Notes: generated by a model from the sequence alone, not told the origin. A DNA stretch of 47,215 bases from JBGOTP01 sp041476545 (GCA_041476545.1 JBGOTP010000003.1:1-47215), one strand, 5' to 3'. Shown: positions 6,643 to 15,407, counted from the stretch's first letter. Numbers and translations: made by a program.

Positions 6643-8858
6643 TTCGGGCGAGTGCTGATCCGGCAATCGAAGACCTTCAGCCCCAGGTGGCGCCTGTCGG
6701 CCGTCCCCGATTTCCGGTCTGCCGGGATGTTCACCTGATCGGTTTCGATCGTGATGATCTGATCGAGGCGTTCGCGATCGCCGATGAGTGCTGCGGGCAG
6801 TTCGGCGCGGATCGAGAACGTCGCGCCCACGTCCTGCTGTGCCAGAATCCGGTCGCCGGCGCGAATCGTGACGTGGGACGGCCTGGAGAAGTCCTCTGTC
6901 ACCCCGTCGACGGTCAGCACGAGCGCCTGACCGGTGCCGCGCACGCGGAGGCTGCCGCGCTCGCTCATCCAGCGCCAGAGCCTCCCGGTGGCGCCGTCGT
7001 ACTCCCGCTCGTGCCAGCCCTCTCCGTACCCGAACACCACGCGCTCCGGCGGTTGCGCATCGAACTGCTCGATCGCCACGTCGCCGTGCGCGGCGATCGT
7101 CAAGACACCATAGTCCCCAGGCCCAGACAGCGCGCCGGCCTGGACCGTCAGCATCTGGAGAAAGAATCCTGGCGCAACGGTGGGCTGAGCGATCAATCGA
7201 CCGTCGATCGCAATGCTCAACGACGCGTCCCCATCTCGTGCGAAATTGCGTCCGCCGACCATCATCGTCACCGGCTCGGATCGCCGGCGCACCCACCCCT
7301 CACTCGGCGCGCGTCCCCGGCCGTACCGGCCGGTATCGGCGACACCCGCGGTTTCCGGCGTCAGCGCCCACCCCTCGCCGAGGTACCAGCCTGGCGAATC
7401 AAAAACGTACCAATCCATCTCGTTGGGCCGTACACCCCCAAGGAGCACCGGAAACGCGAGCGGCCATCGATACACCCGCGGCTGCTGATGATCGACGAGC
7501 GCGAGATCGCTCCGCAGGGGATCCGCGACAAACCAGACCGGCGCGCGTCCGCCTGCGTTCCAGTACTTCACAAACTCCAGCCACTCGTGCTTGGGCGGCG
7601 CCGGCAGCCGCTCGGAAAACGCGGGCATGTCCCCTGCCATCCACTCGATGGGCCGCCTCATGTCGAGTGCTTCGCGGCGATGCGTCGCGAGCACGGGAGG
7701 CGCGCCAAGAGTCGGACTCGATGCCCGCATATCCGTCAGCAGGCGAAACGCCGGCGCCTCCATGCCCGCGTACGCCTGGAGGCTCGGCACCGCCACGGCC
7801 ATATTGGCCGCCACGAGCACGACGACCACCGCGAGAGCGGCACGGCGGGGCAGAAGAGCCGCCCCTTGAACGGCCAGATAGGCCAGCGGAACCACAATGG
7901 GCAACGAGTACCGTGTCGTGACGGTCTCCTGAAACAGCAGATCGAAGACCAGATATGGTACGAATGCCGCCATCAGGATCCCGAGCGCCGGCCGCGATTC
8001 CCGCAGCAGGCGCACGACACCGATCGCCGCCAGCATGAGCGTGACACCGGCCAGGATCGGCGTGCCCCAGGGCGCGACGAACGCGCTGTTGAACGCCAGC
8101 AACAGCTGCCGCGGCGTGTGGGTCGTCCATAACATGGCGACGCCGGTGAAGTCTTCCGACCCCTGCGCCGACAGCGTCCGCCAGTAACCAAGAGGTCCTC
8201 CGGTGAGCCAGACGAGTGGCACGAACCACACGAGCCCGCCGGCGACGAGCGCCCCGAATGCCACCAGAACACCTTCAACGCGCTTGTGGCGCGGCCGCCT
8301 GGCTGCCATGACGACAATGAGCGGAACGGTCAGCCAGATCACCTGCGATCGAATCCCACTCGCCAGTCCGGCCAGGCACGCGGCTACCGCCAGGCCGCCG
8401 CCGCCCGTGGCCGAGAGCGCAAGCGCCTGCACGCCGAGCGCGGCCGCCAGGCCCGGCAGATCGCTCAGTGGACGCGCGGCGGTGAACCAGAAGAGCGGCG
8501 CCGTCGCCGTCAGCGCCGTTGCGAGCATCGGCCACTGGCCCGCTCGCGGATCGTGGCGGTCCGCATCCAGTCTGCGGAATATCGCCGCAAGCGCGAGGAC
8601 CGACAGCGTACCCGAGAGAATGCTCAACAGGCTGAGGGCAGAGACCTCGGACGGCACCACCGTCCTGAGGACTTTGGCCGCACCGATCACGAGAGGGTAG
8701 CCGGGCGGATGGGGCTGATGCTGCGCCACGTCGAAGTGCCGCACGCCGAGGGCGAAGTTGATCGAGTCGTGATCTTCGAGTGCTGTGGGAACGAAGGGCA
8801 GGTGCAGAAGAAGAAAGGCCGCTGCGATGACGCCGGCGACGCTGGAGGGGCGCCCCAC
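6639..8858 (-). CDS. Large integral membrane protein, probable GT-C fold glycosyltransferase
   Basis: Protein of 739 residues. The first ~400 residues hold about ten hydrophobic helices. An acidic loop after the first helix (PTALEDHDSINFALGVRHFD) and HPPGYPLVIG match the GT39/ArnT/GT-C type, whose catalytic Asp sits in that loop. The last ~300 residues are a soluble, beta-rich domain, presumably periplasmic. It would transfer sugars from a polyprenyl-linked donor; the acceptor is unknown. The GTG at 8858 is preferred, five bases after the larE stop; the open frame continues upstream only through a dispersed repeat. It is downstream of larE. Confidence 0.75.
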   Translation of the reverse strand: MGRPSSVAGVIAAAFLLLHLPFVPTALEDHDSINFALGVRHFDVAQHQPHPPGYPLVIGAAKVLRTVVPSEVSALSLLSILSGTLSVLALAAIFRRLDADRHDPRAGQWPMLATALTATAPLFWFTAARPLSDLPGLAAALGVQALALSATGGGGLAVAACLAGLASGIRSQVIWLTVPLIVVMAARRPRHKRVEGVLVAFGALVAGGLVWFVPLVWLTGGPLGYWRTLSAQGSEDFTGVAMLWTTHTPRQLLLAFNSAFVAPWGTPILAGVTLMLAAIGVVRLLRESRPALGILMAAFVPYLVFDLLFQETVTTRYSLPIVVPLAYLAVQGAALLPRRAALAVVVVLVAANMAVAVPSLQAYAGMEAPAFRLLTDMRASSPTLGAPPVLATHRREALDMRRPIEWMAGDMPAFSERLPAPPKHEWLEFVKYWNAGGRAPVWFVADPLRSDLALVDHQQPRVYRWPLAFPVLLGGVRPNEMDWYVFDSPGWYLGEGWALTPETAGVADTGRYGRGRAPSEGWVRRRSEPVTMMVGGRNFARDGDASLSIAIDGRLIAQPTVAPGFFLQMLTVQAGALSGPGDYGVLTIAAHGDVAIEQFDAQPPERVVFGYGEGWHEREYDGATGRLWRWMSERGSLRVRGTGQALVLTVDGVTEDFSRPSHVTIRAGDRILAQQDVGATFSIRAELPAALIGDRERLDQIITIETDQVNIPADRKSGTADRRHLGLKVFDCRISTRPN

Positions 8859-8862
8859 CCGC

Positions 8863-9762
8863 CTACGCGCTCTCGCGCTTCGGCGGGGCAGGCTCCACGC
8901 TTTCGCGCTTCGGCGTGGCAGGCCCTTCGCTCGCGCGCGTGAGTGCGGCAGGCCCGACCACGCGCAACACCATGCCTTCATTCAGGCTACCGGTGCGGTA
9001 TCCCTGCACATCGATCGTGACGTAGCGATAGCCAACGGCCTTCAGCTCGCGCGCGATGGTATCGGCCATAACGGGCTCGAGGGCCCGCGGCAGCTCGGTG
9101 CGCGCAAGCTCGATGCGCGCGAGCTCGTCGTGATGCCGGACGCGACACACGCGGAACCCCAGCGCGCGCAGCGCCTGTTCGGCGCGCTCGATCATGCGCA
9201 GCTTTTCGTCCGTCACCTCGCTGTGATACGGGATGCGCGAGGACAGGCACGCCGACGCTGGCTCGTCCCAGGTCGGCAGCCCGGCGCGACGCGACAGCTC
9301 CCGGATTTCTTCCTTCCGCAGGCCGACTTCATCCAGCGGACTCCGGACGCCGAACTCGCGGGCGGCCTGACGTCCCGGCCGGTAATCACCTCGATCGTCG
9401 GCGTTGTTCCCGTCCACGACGGTCGCGTGACGATCCGCGGCGATGCGTGTCAGGTGCGAATACAGCTCGTGCTTGCAGTAGTAGCAGCGGTTGGTCGGAT
9501 TGGCGCGATACTCCGGCCGCTCGAGCTCGCTCGTCCGGATGATGTCGTGGTGCAGACCGAAGCGTTCCGCGATCTGCACGGCCATCCGGCGGTGGTGTTC
9601 GGGATAGCTGGGGCTGTCGGCGGTGACGGCGAACGCCCGGTCGCCAAGCGTATCGTGCGCCACGCAGGCGAGATACGCGCTGTCGACGCCGCCGCTATAG
9701 GCGATGACGACCGTGCCGATCGAGGAGAGGGTTTCGCGAAGCGCGATCTCCTTCTCGATCAT
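8863..9762 (-). CDS. larE: LarE-like ATP-dependent sulfur transferase
   Basis: PP-loop enzyme of 299 residues related to LarE, which adds sulfur to the pyridinium cofactor of lactate racemase. The PP-loop SGGVDS is at residues 23-28. Cysteines occur in NRCYYCKHELY (Cys93, Cys96) and in PASACLSSRIPY (Cys172, the position of the sacrificial Cys in Lactobacillus LarE). Three cysteines fit the Fe-S type of LarE rather than the single-Cys type. The last ~20 residues (PATPKRES-type units) come from a tandem repeat. No larA, larB or larC is in the window. The ATG overlaps the stop of the LysW-like gene by four bases (ATGA). Confidence 0.88.
   Translation of the reverse strand: MIEKEIALRETLSSIGTVVIAYSGGVDSAYLACVAHDTLGDRAFAVTADSPSYPEHHRRMAVQIAERFGLHHDIIRTSELERPEYRANPTNRCYYCKHELYSHLTRIAADRHATVVDGNNADDRGDYRPGRQAAREFGVRSPLDEVGLRKEEIRELSRRAGLPTWDEPASACLSSRIPYHSEVTDEKLRMIERAEQALRALGFRVCRVRHHDELARIELARTELPRALEPVMADTIARELKAVGYRYVTIDVQGYRTGSLNEGMVLRVVGPAALTRASEGPATPKRESVEPAPPKRESA
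8866..8957. repeat. 30-base tandem repeat at the larE end
   Basis: Two good copies (about 8868-8897 and 8898-8927) and one decayed copy of a 30-base unit containing CGCTTCGGCGKGGCAGGC. On the minus strand it encodes the last residues of larE and stops just before the start of the next gene. Its core also occurs inside the kinase gene at about 393-412. Confidence 0.8.
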
Positions 9763-10007
9763 TCGTCGACGTCCTCATCCTCGTCGTCTTCGTCCTCGAC
9801 ATCCGCATCCTCGTCGTCTTCGTCCTCGTCGTCGTCTTCGTCCTCGTCCTCGTCCTCGTCGTCATCGTCGGCCAGATCGAGCTCGATCGGAGAGAGGCCC
9901 GTTATCTCCAGATTCGACCCGCAGTCGGGGCACGTCAGCTCATCGCCTTTGTCGACATCGAACTCATCGACTTCGATTTCGGCGTCGCATTCAGGGCAGG
10001 TGGCCAT
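9759..10007 (-). CDS. LysW-like zinc-ribbon carrier protein with acidic tail
   Basis: Small protein of 82 residues. The first half matches LysW/amino-group carrier proteins: ATCPECDAEIEV, then LTCPDCGSNLEI, giving two CPxC zinc ligand pairs (Cys4/7, Cys26/29), then a PIELDLAD segment. In LysW the tail ends in EDWGE and its last Glu carries the amino acid. Here the tail (about residues 47-82) is almost only Asp and Glu, ending in VDE, so a terminal Glu is kept but the EDWGE motif is not. It is the first gene of a pair with larE, translationally coupled. No lysine or arginine LysW-pathway gene is nearby. Confidence 0.75.
   Translation of the reverse strand: MATCPECDAEIEVDEFDVDKGDELTCPDCGSNLEITGLSPIELDLADDDDEDEDEDEDDDEDEDDEDADVEDEDDEDEDVDE
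9763..9870. repeat. Low-complexity GAC/GAG/GAT repeat
   Basis: On the plus strand this is a run of TCGTCC/TCGTCT-type triplets, which encodes the Asp/Glu tail of the LysW-like protein on the minus strand. Such triplet runs can change length by slippage without breaking the frame. Confidence 0.85.
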
Positions 10008-10146
10008 AGTCTCGACACTCTCCAGGGGACGTTCGAGCGGGGTCTAGTCTGGCAATTGAGTCGAACACGTGCCAAAATCCGACCGAGCCGCGATTGTCAA
10101 TAGGACAGGCGAATTATAGCGACAAGGCGCGCGGGTCTGCAAACAC

Positions 10147-10866
10147 ATGACCAGTACTTCGGTGTCCGAAAAGACCGTCGTCATTGCCGACGACACCGCG
10201 TTTGTACGCGATCGCTTTCGCACGGCGCTCGAGGGCGCGGGTCACAAGGCGCTGACCGTGACGAGCGCGGAGGAACTGCTCGCGCGCGTCGGCGCCGATC
10301 TCGCGGACATCGACTTGATCGTGCTGGATCTCCGGCTGCCGGGCATCCCCGGCGTCGAGCTGGTGCGGGCGATTCGCAAGCTCGACAATGGCCGCGTGGC
10401 GATTCTGATCTTCAGCGGCACGATCGCGGGCGCGTCCGAAGTGCGCGAGCTCGCGGCGCTCGGTGTGGCCGGCTACGTGAATGAGTACAGCGCGGTGCAG
10501 CACATTCTTCCGTCGCTTGCGCCGCACCTGTTTCCCGACAACTTCAACCGCCGCAGCAGCCCGCGCGTGGTCCTCGGCATTCCCGTCCAGTACCGGTTCG
10601 GCAACACCATCGCCGCGGCGCTGACGCTCAATCTCAGCCACGGCGGCATTTCCATCCGCACCACCAGCCCGCTCGACAGCGGATCCACGATCAAAGTCCG
10701 CTTCCGGATGCCCGGGTCCAAGCGCGACATCGATGCCGAGGGCCGCGTTGCGTGGAGCGATCGCCGCGTCGGCATGGGGATCCAGTTCGAGACGGTCGAT
10801 CCGGCCAACCAGACCGTCATCGACAACTTCGTCGACGCGCACTTCTTTTCAAATCGCAAAGTTTAG
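10147..10866 (+). CDS. Response regulator with REC and PilZ domains
   Basis: Protein of 239 residues. The REC domain (about 10-128) has the acidic pair Asp15/Asp16, the phosphoacceptor Asp61 in IVLDLRLPG and Thr92 in FSGT. The usual switch Lys near GYVNEYS is replaced by Asn112/Glu113. A PilZ domain follows (about 133-235) with RSSPR (Arg136-Arg140, the RxxxR motif) and NLSHGG (Asn162-Gly167, the NxSxxG motif), so both c-di-GMP binding motifs are complete. The output is therefore probably c-di-GMP-responsive protein interaction, not DNA binding. No kinase gene is adjacent. Confidence 0.9.
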   Translation: MTSTSVSEKTVVIADDTAFVRDRFRTALEGAGHKALTVTSAEELLARVGADLADIDLIVLDLRLPGIPGVELVRAIRKLDNGRVAILIFSGTIAGASEVRELAALGVAGYVNEYSAVQHILPSLAPHLFPDNFNRRSSPRVVLGIPVQYRFGNTIAAALTLNLSHGGISIRTTSPLDSGSTIKVRFRMPGSKRDIDAEGRVAWSDRRVGMGIQFETVDPANQTVIDNFVDAHFFSNRKV

Positions 10867-10902
10867 ATCCAGATCCAAAGTACTCTCCAGAGGTTTTCAG
10901 TC

Positions 10903-12222
10903 ATGGAGCATTCGGTGGCCGGCATTCTCTGGCGTCTGGCCGGCGTTCTCGCGCTGGTCTTCGCCAACGGGTTCTTCGTGGCGGCCGAGTTCTCGATCGT
11001 CACCGTGCGCAAGACCCGCATCGACCAGTTGATCGCCGAGGGCCACGGCGGCGCGCGGGCCGTGCGCCGCGCCGTCACCGACCCGGACAGCTACATCGCG
11101 GCGACGCAGCTCGGCATCACCATGGCCAGCATCGGCCTGGGATGGATCGGCGAGCCCGCGCTGGCGTCGCTCGTCCAGCCGCTCGTCGGCTTCCTGCCCA
11201 TGGCGATTGCCGACGCGACCGCGCACAGCGTGGCCGTCGCGATCGCCTTTGCGCTGGTCACGGCCCTCCACATCACGCTCGGCGAACTGGCGCCCAAGAC
11301 CATCGCACTCGACCGTGCCGAGAGCACCGCGCTCATCGTCGTCAGACCGACCGAGCTGTTCATGAAGGTCTTCTGGCCGTTCATTCGTCTACTGAACGGC
11401 GTGGGACAGGCCATCGTGAAGATGCTGGGGATGACGTCGTCCGGCCAGGCACTCGTGCACTCGGAAGCAGAACTCAAGATGCTCGTCACCGCCAGCCAGG
11501 AGGCCGGGGTTATCGAGGAGCAGGAAGAGCAAATGCTCCACCGCGTCTTCGGCTTCGCGGACCTCACCGCGAGTCAGGTGATGGTGCCGCGAACCGAACT
11601 CGTGGGAATCGACGCGGACGCCTCGACGGAGAAGATTCTCGAGGTCGTGAGTCAGTCCGGCTACGCGAGGCTCCCCGTCTATCGCAAGAATCTCGACAAC
11701 GTCATCGGCATTCTGTACGTGACGGATCTCGTCCAGGCCCTGGCAGCGGGCGACCGGCGGATCCAATTGGCGTCGCTGGCGCGGGAGGCGCTCACGGTGC
11801 CGGAAACGCTCGGCGCCGACGACCTGCTCAACGCCATTCGCCGCCGCGGCGTGCGCGAGGCGCTGGTGATTGACGAGCACGGCGGCACGGCCGGTTTCGT
11901 GACCTTCGACTCGCTGATGGAACGCATCGTCGGCGATCTCGGTGGAACCGCTGGGGGCGGACGGATTTCGGTGCAGCCCGACGGATCGGCCGACATCGAG
12001 GGCCTGGCACTCGTCACCGACGTCAACGCGCAGTTCGGCCTCTCAATTGACGAGGAAACCTACACGACGATCGGCGGCTACGTGCTCGGCCGGATCGGGA
12101 AGCGCGCGCACGTGGGAGATACGATCGACGTTGCGGGCCGGAAGCTCCGCGTCACCGCGCTCGACGGACTGCGCGTGGCGAAGGTCTGGTTGTCGAAGCC
12201 GATCACGCCGGCTTCGCTTTGA
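10903..12222 (+). CDS. CNNM/CorC-family membrane protein (DUF21, CBS pair, CorC domain)
   Basis: Protein of 439 residues of the HlyC/CorC family, proposed to act in Mg2+/Co2+ export or control. The N-terminal DUF21 membrane domain (about 1-200) contains NGFFVAAEFSIVTVRKTRI and GELAPKTIAL. Two CBS domains follow: VMVPRTELVGIDADAST starts the first and YRKNLDNVIGILYVTDL closes it; the second contains EHGGTAGFVTFDSLMERIVGDL. The C-terminal CorC_HlyC domain ends with DGLRVAKVWL. It is a single gene. Its last 20 bases overlap the end of the convergent SnoaL-like gene. Old haemolysin names for this family are not functional evidence. Confidence 0.93.
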   Translation: MEHSVAGILWRLAGVLALVFANGFFVAAEFSIVTVRKTRIDQLIAEGHGGARAVRRAVTDPDSYIAATQLGITMASIGLGWIGEPALASLVQPLVGFLPMAIADATAHSVAVAIAFALVTALHITLGELAPKTIALDRAESTALIVVRPTELFMKVFWPFIRLLNGVGQAIVKMLGMTSSGQALVHSEAELKMLVTASQEAGVIEEQEEQMLHRVFGFADLTASQVMVPRTELVGIDADASTEKILEVVSQSGYARLPVYRKNLDNVIGILYVTDLVQALAAGDRRIQLASLAREALTVPETLGADDLLNAIRRRGVREALVIDEHGGTAGFVTFDSLMERIVGDLGGTAGGGRISVQPDGSADIEGLALVTDVNAQFGLSIDEETYTTIGGYVLGRIGKRAHVGDTIDVAGRKLRVTALDGLRVAKVWLSKPITPASL

Positions 12223-12628
12223 GGACGCCGATCTGCACCAGCATCCCGGTGAAGTCGTAGATGCGCTGCTCGGCGGCAATGTGACCGTCCACGAGCGTGT
12301 AGAGCCGGACCAGACGCATCCGGAACCGCTTGCCCGTCGGCGGCATCTCCATGAAGCCGCCGAGATCCGTGCCGACAAGCGTCGACAGGATCGCCACGCG
12401 GTGGCCGTCGATGATCGGTTCCACGTCGTTCTCAATCGTGACGTCGGGAAACGCGTTGAACCACGCGCGATAGATGTCTTCGATCGCGGCGCGGCCGCGG
12501 ACCTTTCCCCCCAGTGGGCTGTCGAGCGTGCCCTCCGGCGCGTGATTCGCCCCGAGAGCCGCCACATCCCGCCGCGTGTAGGCGTCCTGATGACGTGCGA
12601 GGAGCGCGACCACTTCATCGCGGGTCAT
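12203..12628 (-). CDS. SnoaL-like/NTF2-fold protein (ester cyclase-like)
   Basis: Protein of 141 residues with the NTF2-like pattern of SnoaL-type polyketide cyclases: an N-terminal helix (RDEVVALLARHQDAYTRRDV), a pocket strand (AAIEDIYRAWFNAFPDVTIENDV) and FRMRLVRLYTLVDGHIAAEQRIYD. Members of this fold bind small molecules and many have no known reaction, so no substrate is assigned. The ATG at 12628 is preceded by GGAGGGAGG, a strong ribosome binding site. It lies 17 bases after the P-type ATPase gene in the same direction, so it is probably expressed with it. Confidence 0.8.
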   Translation of the reverse strand: MTRDEVVALLARHQDAYTRRDVAALGANHAPEGTLDSPLGGKVRGRAAIEDIYRAWFNAFPDVTIENDVEPIIDGHRVAILSTLVGTDLGGFMEMPPTGKRFRMRLVRLYTLVDGHIAAEQRIYDFTGMLVQIGVLKAKPA

Positions 12629-12645
12629 CGGCCTCCCTCCATCGA

Positions 12646-14811
12646 TTAGTCCGCGCGCAGCAGCCTGAGGGCATTGGCGACCACGATGATCGACGCACCG
12701 GTGTCGGCAAGCACCGCCATCCAGAGTGTCGCGACGCCGGCCACGGCGGCGACGACGAATGCGGCTTTCAAGACGATGGAAATCGCCAGGTTCGCCCTGA
12801 TGTTCCACAGCGTCGCACGGCTGAGGCGCAGGGCGTAGGGAATCTTCAGCAGATCGTCCGCCATCAATGCGACATCGGCCGTCTCGATCGCCACGTCGCT
12901 GCCCGCCGCGCCCATGACGATACCGAGATCGGCGGAGGCGAGCGCGGGGGCGTCGTTGATACCGTCGCCGACCATGGCTACCCGTCCGAACCGGCGGCGC
13001 AGGTCGTCGAGCGCGGCAACCTTGTCGTCCGGCATGAGTTCCGCGCGGACGTCGTCGATCCCCAGTTCGCCGGCAATCGCCTTGGCCGTCGCGCTGCTGT
13101 CGCCGGTGAGCATGACGACCGACGCGATCCCATGCTGGTGCAGCAGATCGATCGTATCGCGCGCGGTCACGCGGATCCGGTCGGCCACGGCGATGATGCC
13201 GACCGCCCGGCCTCCGCTCGCGACAAGCACCGGCGTACAGCCGCGCGCGCTGATTTCGTCGAGCTGGCGGTGCACGGCATCCGAACACAACCGGCGTTCT
13301 TCGAACAGTTGATGATTGCCCAGGATCACCTTCGTATCGCCGACTGACCCTTCGGCGCCTCGCCCCGTCAGCGACGACACGCCGGCTGCCGCGCGCACTT
13401 CGACGCCCGTGCGCAGGGCGTACTCGACAATCGCCTCGGCAATCGGATGCTCCGACCGCTGCTCGACCGACGCGGCCAGGGCGAGAACCTGGCTCGGCGT
13501 GATGGCGTCCTGCACGCCCTCCGGACTCTGCTCCCCCGCGAGGGCGATGACCTCCACCACTTCGGGCGTGCCGTTCGTGAGGGTGCCGGTCTTGTCGAAC
13601 GCGACGCACCGCACCTGGCTCGCGCGCTCGAGATGAATCCCTCCCTTGATGAGCACGCCCTTCCGCGCCGCGCCCGCAAGTGCGGCGACGACGGACACCG
13701 GGGTGGAGATGACGAGGGCGCAGGGGCACGACACCACGAGCAGGACGAGCGACCGGTAGAGCCACGCGTGCCAGTCGCCGCCGAACGCGAAGGGCGCCGC
13801 GATCGCGACGAGCACCGCAAGCCCGATCACCGCCGGTGTGTAGACCTGTCCGAAGCGTTCGATGAGCGTCTGCACAGGCGCCCGCTGCGCCTGGGCTCGC
13901 TCCACCAGGTGGATGATGCGCGCCAGCGTGCTGTCGCGCTGCAGGCGCGTGACGCGAACGTCCAGGGCACCTCGGCCGTTGATGCTGCCGGCGAACACTT
14001 CATCGCCCGGCTTCTTGTCGACGGGGATCGACTCCCCCGTCACGGTGGCCTGATTCACGGCGCTGACACCGGCGACCACCTCACCATCGAGCGACAGCCG
14101 TTCACCCGGCTTCACCAGGATGATGGCGCCCGGCTTGACGAGATCGACCGCCAGCATCCGATCGCCCGACGCGTCGCGGACGAGCACGTCCGGCGGCGTC
14201 AGCGCGATGAGCGCGCGCACGGCCGTTCGCGCGCGCTCCATCGTGCGCACTTCGAGCGTCTGCGCCACGGCGAACAGGAATACGACGGCGGCCCCCTCGG
14301 ACCACTGGCCGAGCACCACCGCCCCGGTGGCGGCCACGAGCATCAGCACGTTGATGTCGAGCGATCGCAGGCGCAGCGATCGCCACGCTTTGGGTGCGGT
14401 GAGCGGGAGTCCCGTCCCCAGCGCGACCGCGAACAAGGCGATCGGCAGAAACGTTGGACCGCCGAGCACCTGGGCCGCGAGGCCCGCCGCGAGCGCCGCG
14501 CCCGACGTACCGAGCAGGGCCTGGTGCGTCTTCCCCTCTGGGTCGCCGACGCTGAGCGGCTCCTCGTGCTCGAGCCACGCCCGCATGCCCGCGTCGGCCA
14601 CGGCGGCAGAAATGGCCGAGGCGGTCAGCTTCGCCGCGTCGTACTTGACGTGCAGCAGCCCGCCCATCAAGTCCGCCGAAAAGTCTTCGAGCCCCGGCAG
14701 ATGCTTGAACCGCCGCTGAATCAGCGCGACTTCCTCGCGGCAGTCCATCCCTTCAACTTTGAAGGTGGATTCAGCGTGCAGTTCGCAGACGGTGCAGACG
14801 GAGGCGGCCAC
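12646..14811 (-). CDS. Zn/Cd/Pb-type P1B-ATPase
   Basis: Heavy-metal efflux pump of 721 residues. After a Cys/His-rich N-terminus (VCTVCELHAE) comes a heavy-metal domain with GMDCREE instead of the usual GMxCxxC, so only one Cys remains in that site. The membrane metal site is SCPCALVIST (Cys362, Cys364). The phosphorylated Asp406 is in DKTGTLTNG, the P1B His-Pro pair in SEHPIAEAI and the hinge in GDGINDAPALA. Near the end, LADTGASIIVVANALRLLR carries the Asp typical of Zn/Cd/Pb (P1B-2) pumps. The GTG start is six bases after TACACT, so the transcript may be leaderless. Closest named relatives are ZntA/CadA. Confidence 0.93.
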   Translation of the reverse strand: MAASVCTVCELHAESTFKVEGMDCREEVALIQRRFKHLPGLEDFSADLMGGLLHVKYDAAKLTASAISAAVADAGMRAWLEHEEPLSVGDPEGKTHQALLGTSGAALAAGLAAQVLGGPTFLPIALFAVALGTGLPLTAPKAWRSLRLRSLDINVLMLVAATGAVVLGQWSEGAAVVFLFAVAQTLEVRTMERARTAVRALIALTPPDVLVRDASGDRMLAVDLVKPGAIILVKPGERLSLDGEVVAGVSAVNQATVTGESIPVDKKPGDEVFAGSINGRGALDVRVTRLQRDSTLARIIHLVERAQAQRAPVQTLIERFGQVYTPAVIGLAVLVAIAAPFAFGGDWHAWLYRSLVLLVVSCPCALVISTPVSVVAALAGAARKGVLIKGGIHLERASQVRCVAFDKTGTLTNGTPEVVEVIALAGEQSPEGVQDAITPSQVLALAASVEQRSEHPIAEAIVEYALRTGVEVRAAAGVSSLTGRGAEGSVGDTKVILGNHQLFEERRLCSDAVHRQLDEISARGCTPVLVASGGRAVGIIAVADRIRVTARDTIDLLHQHGIASVVMLTGDSSATAKAIAGELGIDDVRAELMPDDKVAALDDLRRRFGRVAMVGDGINDAPALASADLGIVMGAAGSDVAIETADVALMADDLLKIPYALRLSRATLWNIRANLAISIVLKAAFVVAAVAGVATLWMAVLADTGASIIVVANALRLLRAD

Positions 14812-14817
14812 TATTTG

Positions 14818-14823
14818 AGTGTA
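14818..14823 (-). promoter_or_regulatory. Candidate -10 box of the metal ATPase gene
   Basis: On the minus strand this reads TACACT, six bases before the GTG start, in the 42-base gap after the peroxiredoxin gene. Confidence 0.4.
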
Positions 14824-14853
14824 ACGCCGAATCGGAGGTTGGAGGTTGGAACC

Positions 14854-15324
14854 TCAAGTTGCGAGCGAAGCGAGCGCCGCGAACACCTTGTCGTAGTCCG
14901 GCTCGTTCCGGGCGTCCGCGAGCACTTCGCGGTGGCAGACCACGCCCTCCTTATCCACGACAAAGACCGCGCGCTTCGCGATCCCTTTGAGGCCAACCAT
15001 GTCCTCGTTGAAGACGCCGTAGTCCCGGATCGTCTGCTTGTTGAAGTCGCTCAGCAGCGGGAACGTCAGCTTCTCGTGGTCGTGAAACGCCTTCAGCGTG
15101 AAGAACGTGTCCACGCTGATGCCAAAGACGCGCGCGTTGGCGCCGTTGAACCTGGCAAGGCTGTCGCGGAACGTGCACATCTCCTTCGCGCACACCGAGC
15201 TGAACGCGGCGGGAAAGAACGCCAGCACGACGGGCGCGCCACGCTCGGCGCTGAGCGTCACCGGCTGGCGGTCGTGGTTGGTCAGGGTGAAGTCCGGAGC
15301 GGTCGATCCAATGTCTGCAGGCAT
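14854..15324 (-). CDS. Thiol peroxidase of the AhpC/TSA family (Bcp/AhpE-like)
   Basis: Protein of 156 residues that reduces peroxides. The peroxidatic Cys45 lies in FFPAAFSSVCAKEMC, matching the PxxxS/TxxC motif; Cys50 is placed as in Bcp-type enzymes and could act as resolving Cys. The rest follows the fold: APDFTLTN, FGISVD, FPLLSDF, YGVF and AVFVVDKEG. Fusion to or pairing with a dedicated reductase is not seen. An AGGAGG site precedes the ATG and a TAGACT box lies further upstream, so it has its own promoter. The metal ATPase gene follows in the same direction, so the two may share a stress response. Confidence 0.9.
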   Translation of the reverse strand: MPADIGSTAPDFTLTNHDRQPVTLSAERGAPVVLAFFPAAFSSVCAKEMCTFRDSLARFNGANARVFGISVDTFFTLKAFHDHEKLTFPLLSDFNKQTIRDYGVFNEDMVGLKGIAKRAVFVVDKEGVVCHREVLADARNEPDYDKVFAALASLAT

Positions 15325-15407
15325 GAAGGGAAGCGCCTCCTTTTGTGCGCTCAGTCTACCGCAGCCCGCGGATCCACGGAACGGCCGCCGACGAGCGATG
15401 CAGATGG

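Noticed and set aside
8859..8981. Extra 41-residue N-terminus of the membrane glycosyltransferase
   Set aside because: It is made of the dispersed repeat and overlaps the end of larE; a GTG at 8858 directly precedes the first hydrophobic helix.
9763..9870. Possible CRISPR-like array or structured repeat
   Set aside because: It is a simple triplet run coding an acidic tail; no spacers and no cas genes are seen. The 15-base and 30-base tandem repeats are also too short and uninterrupted.
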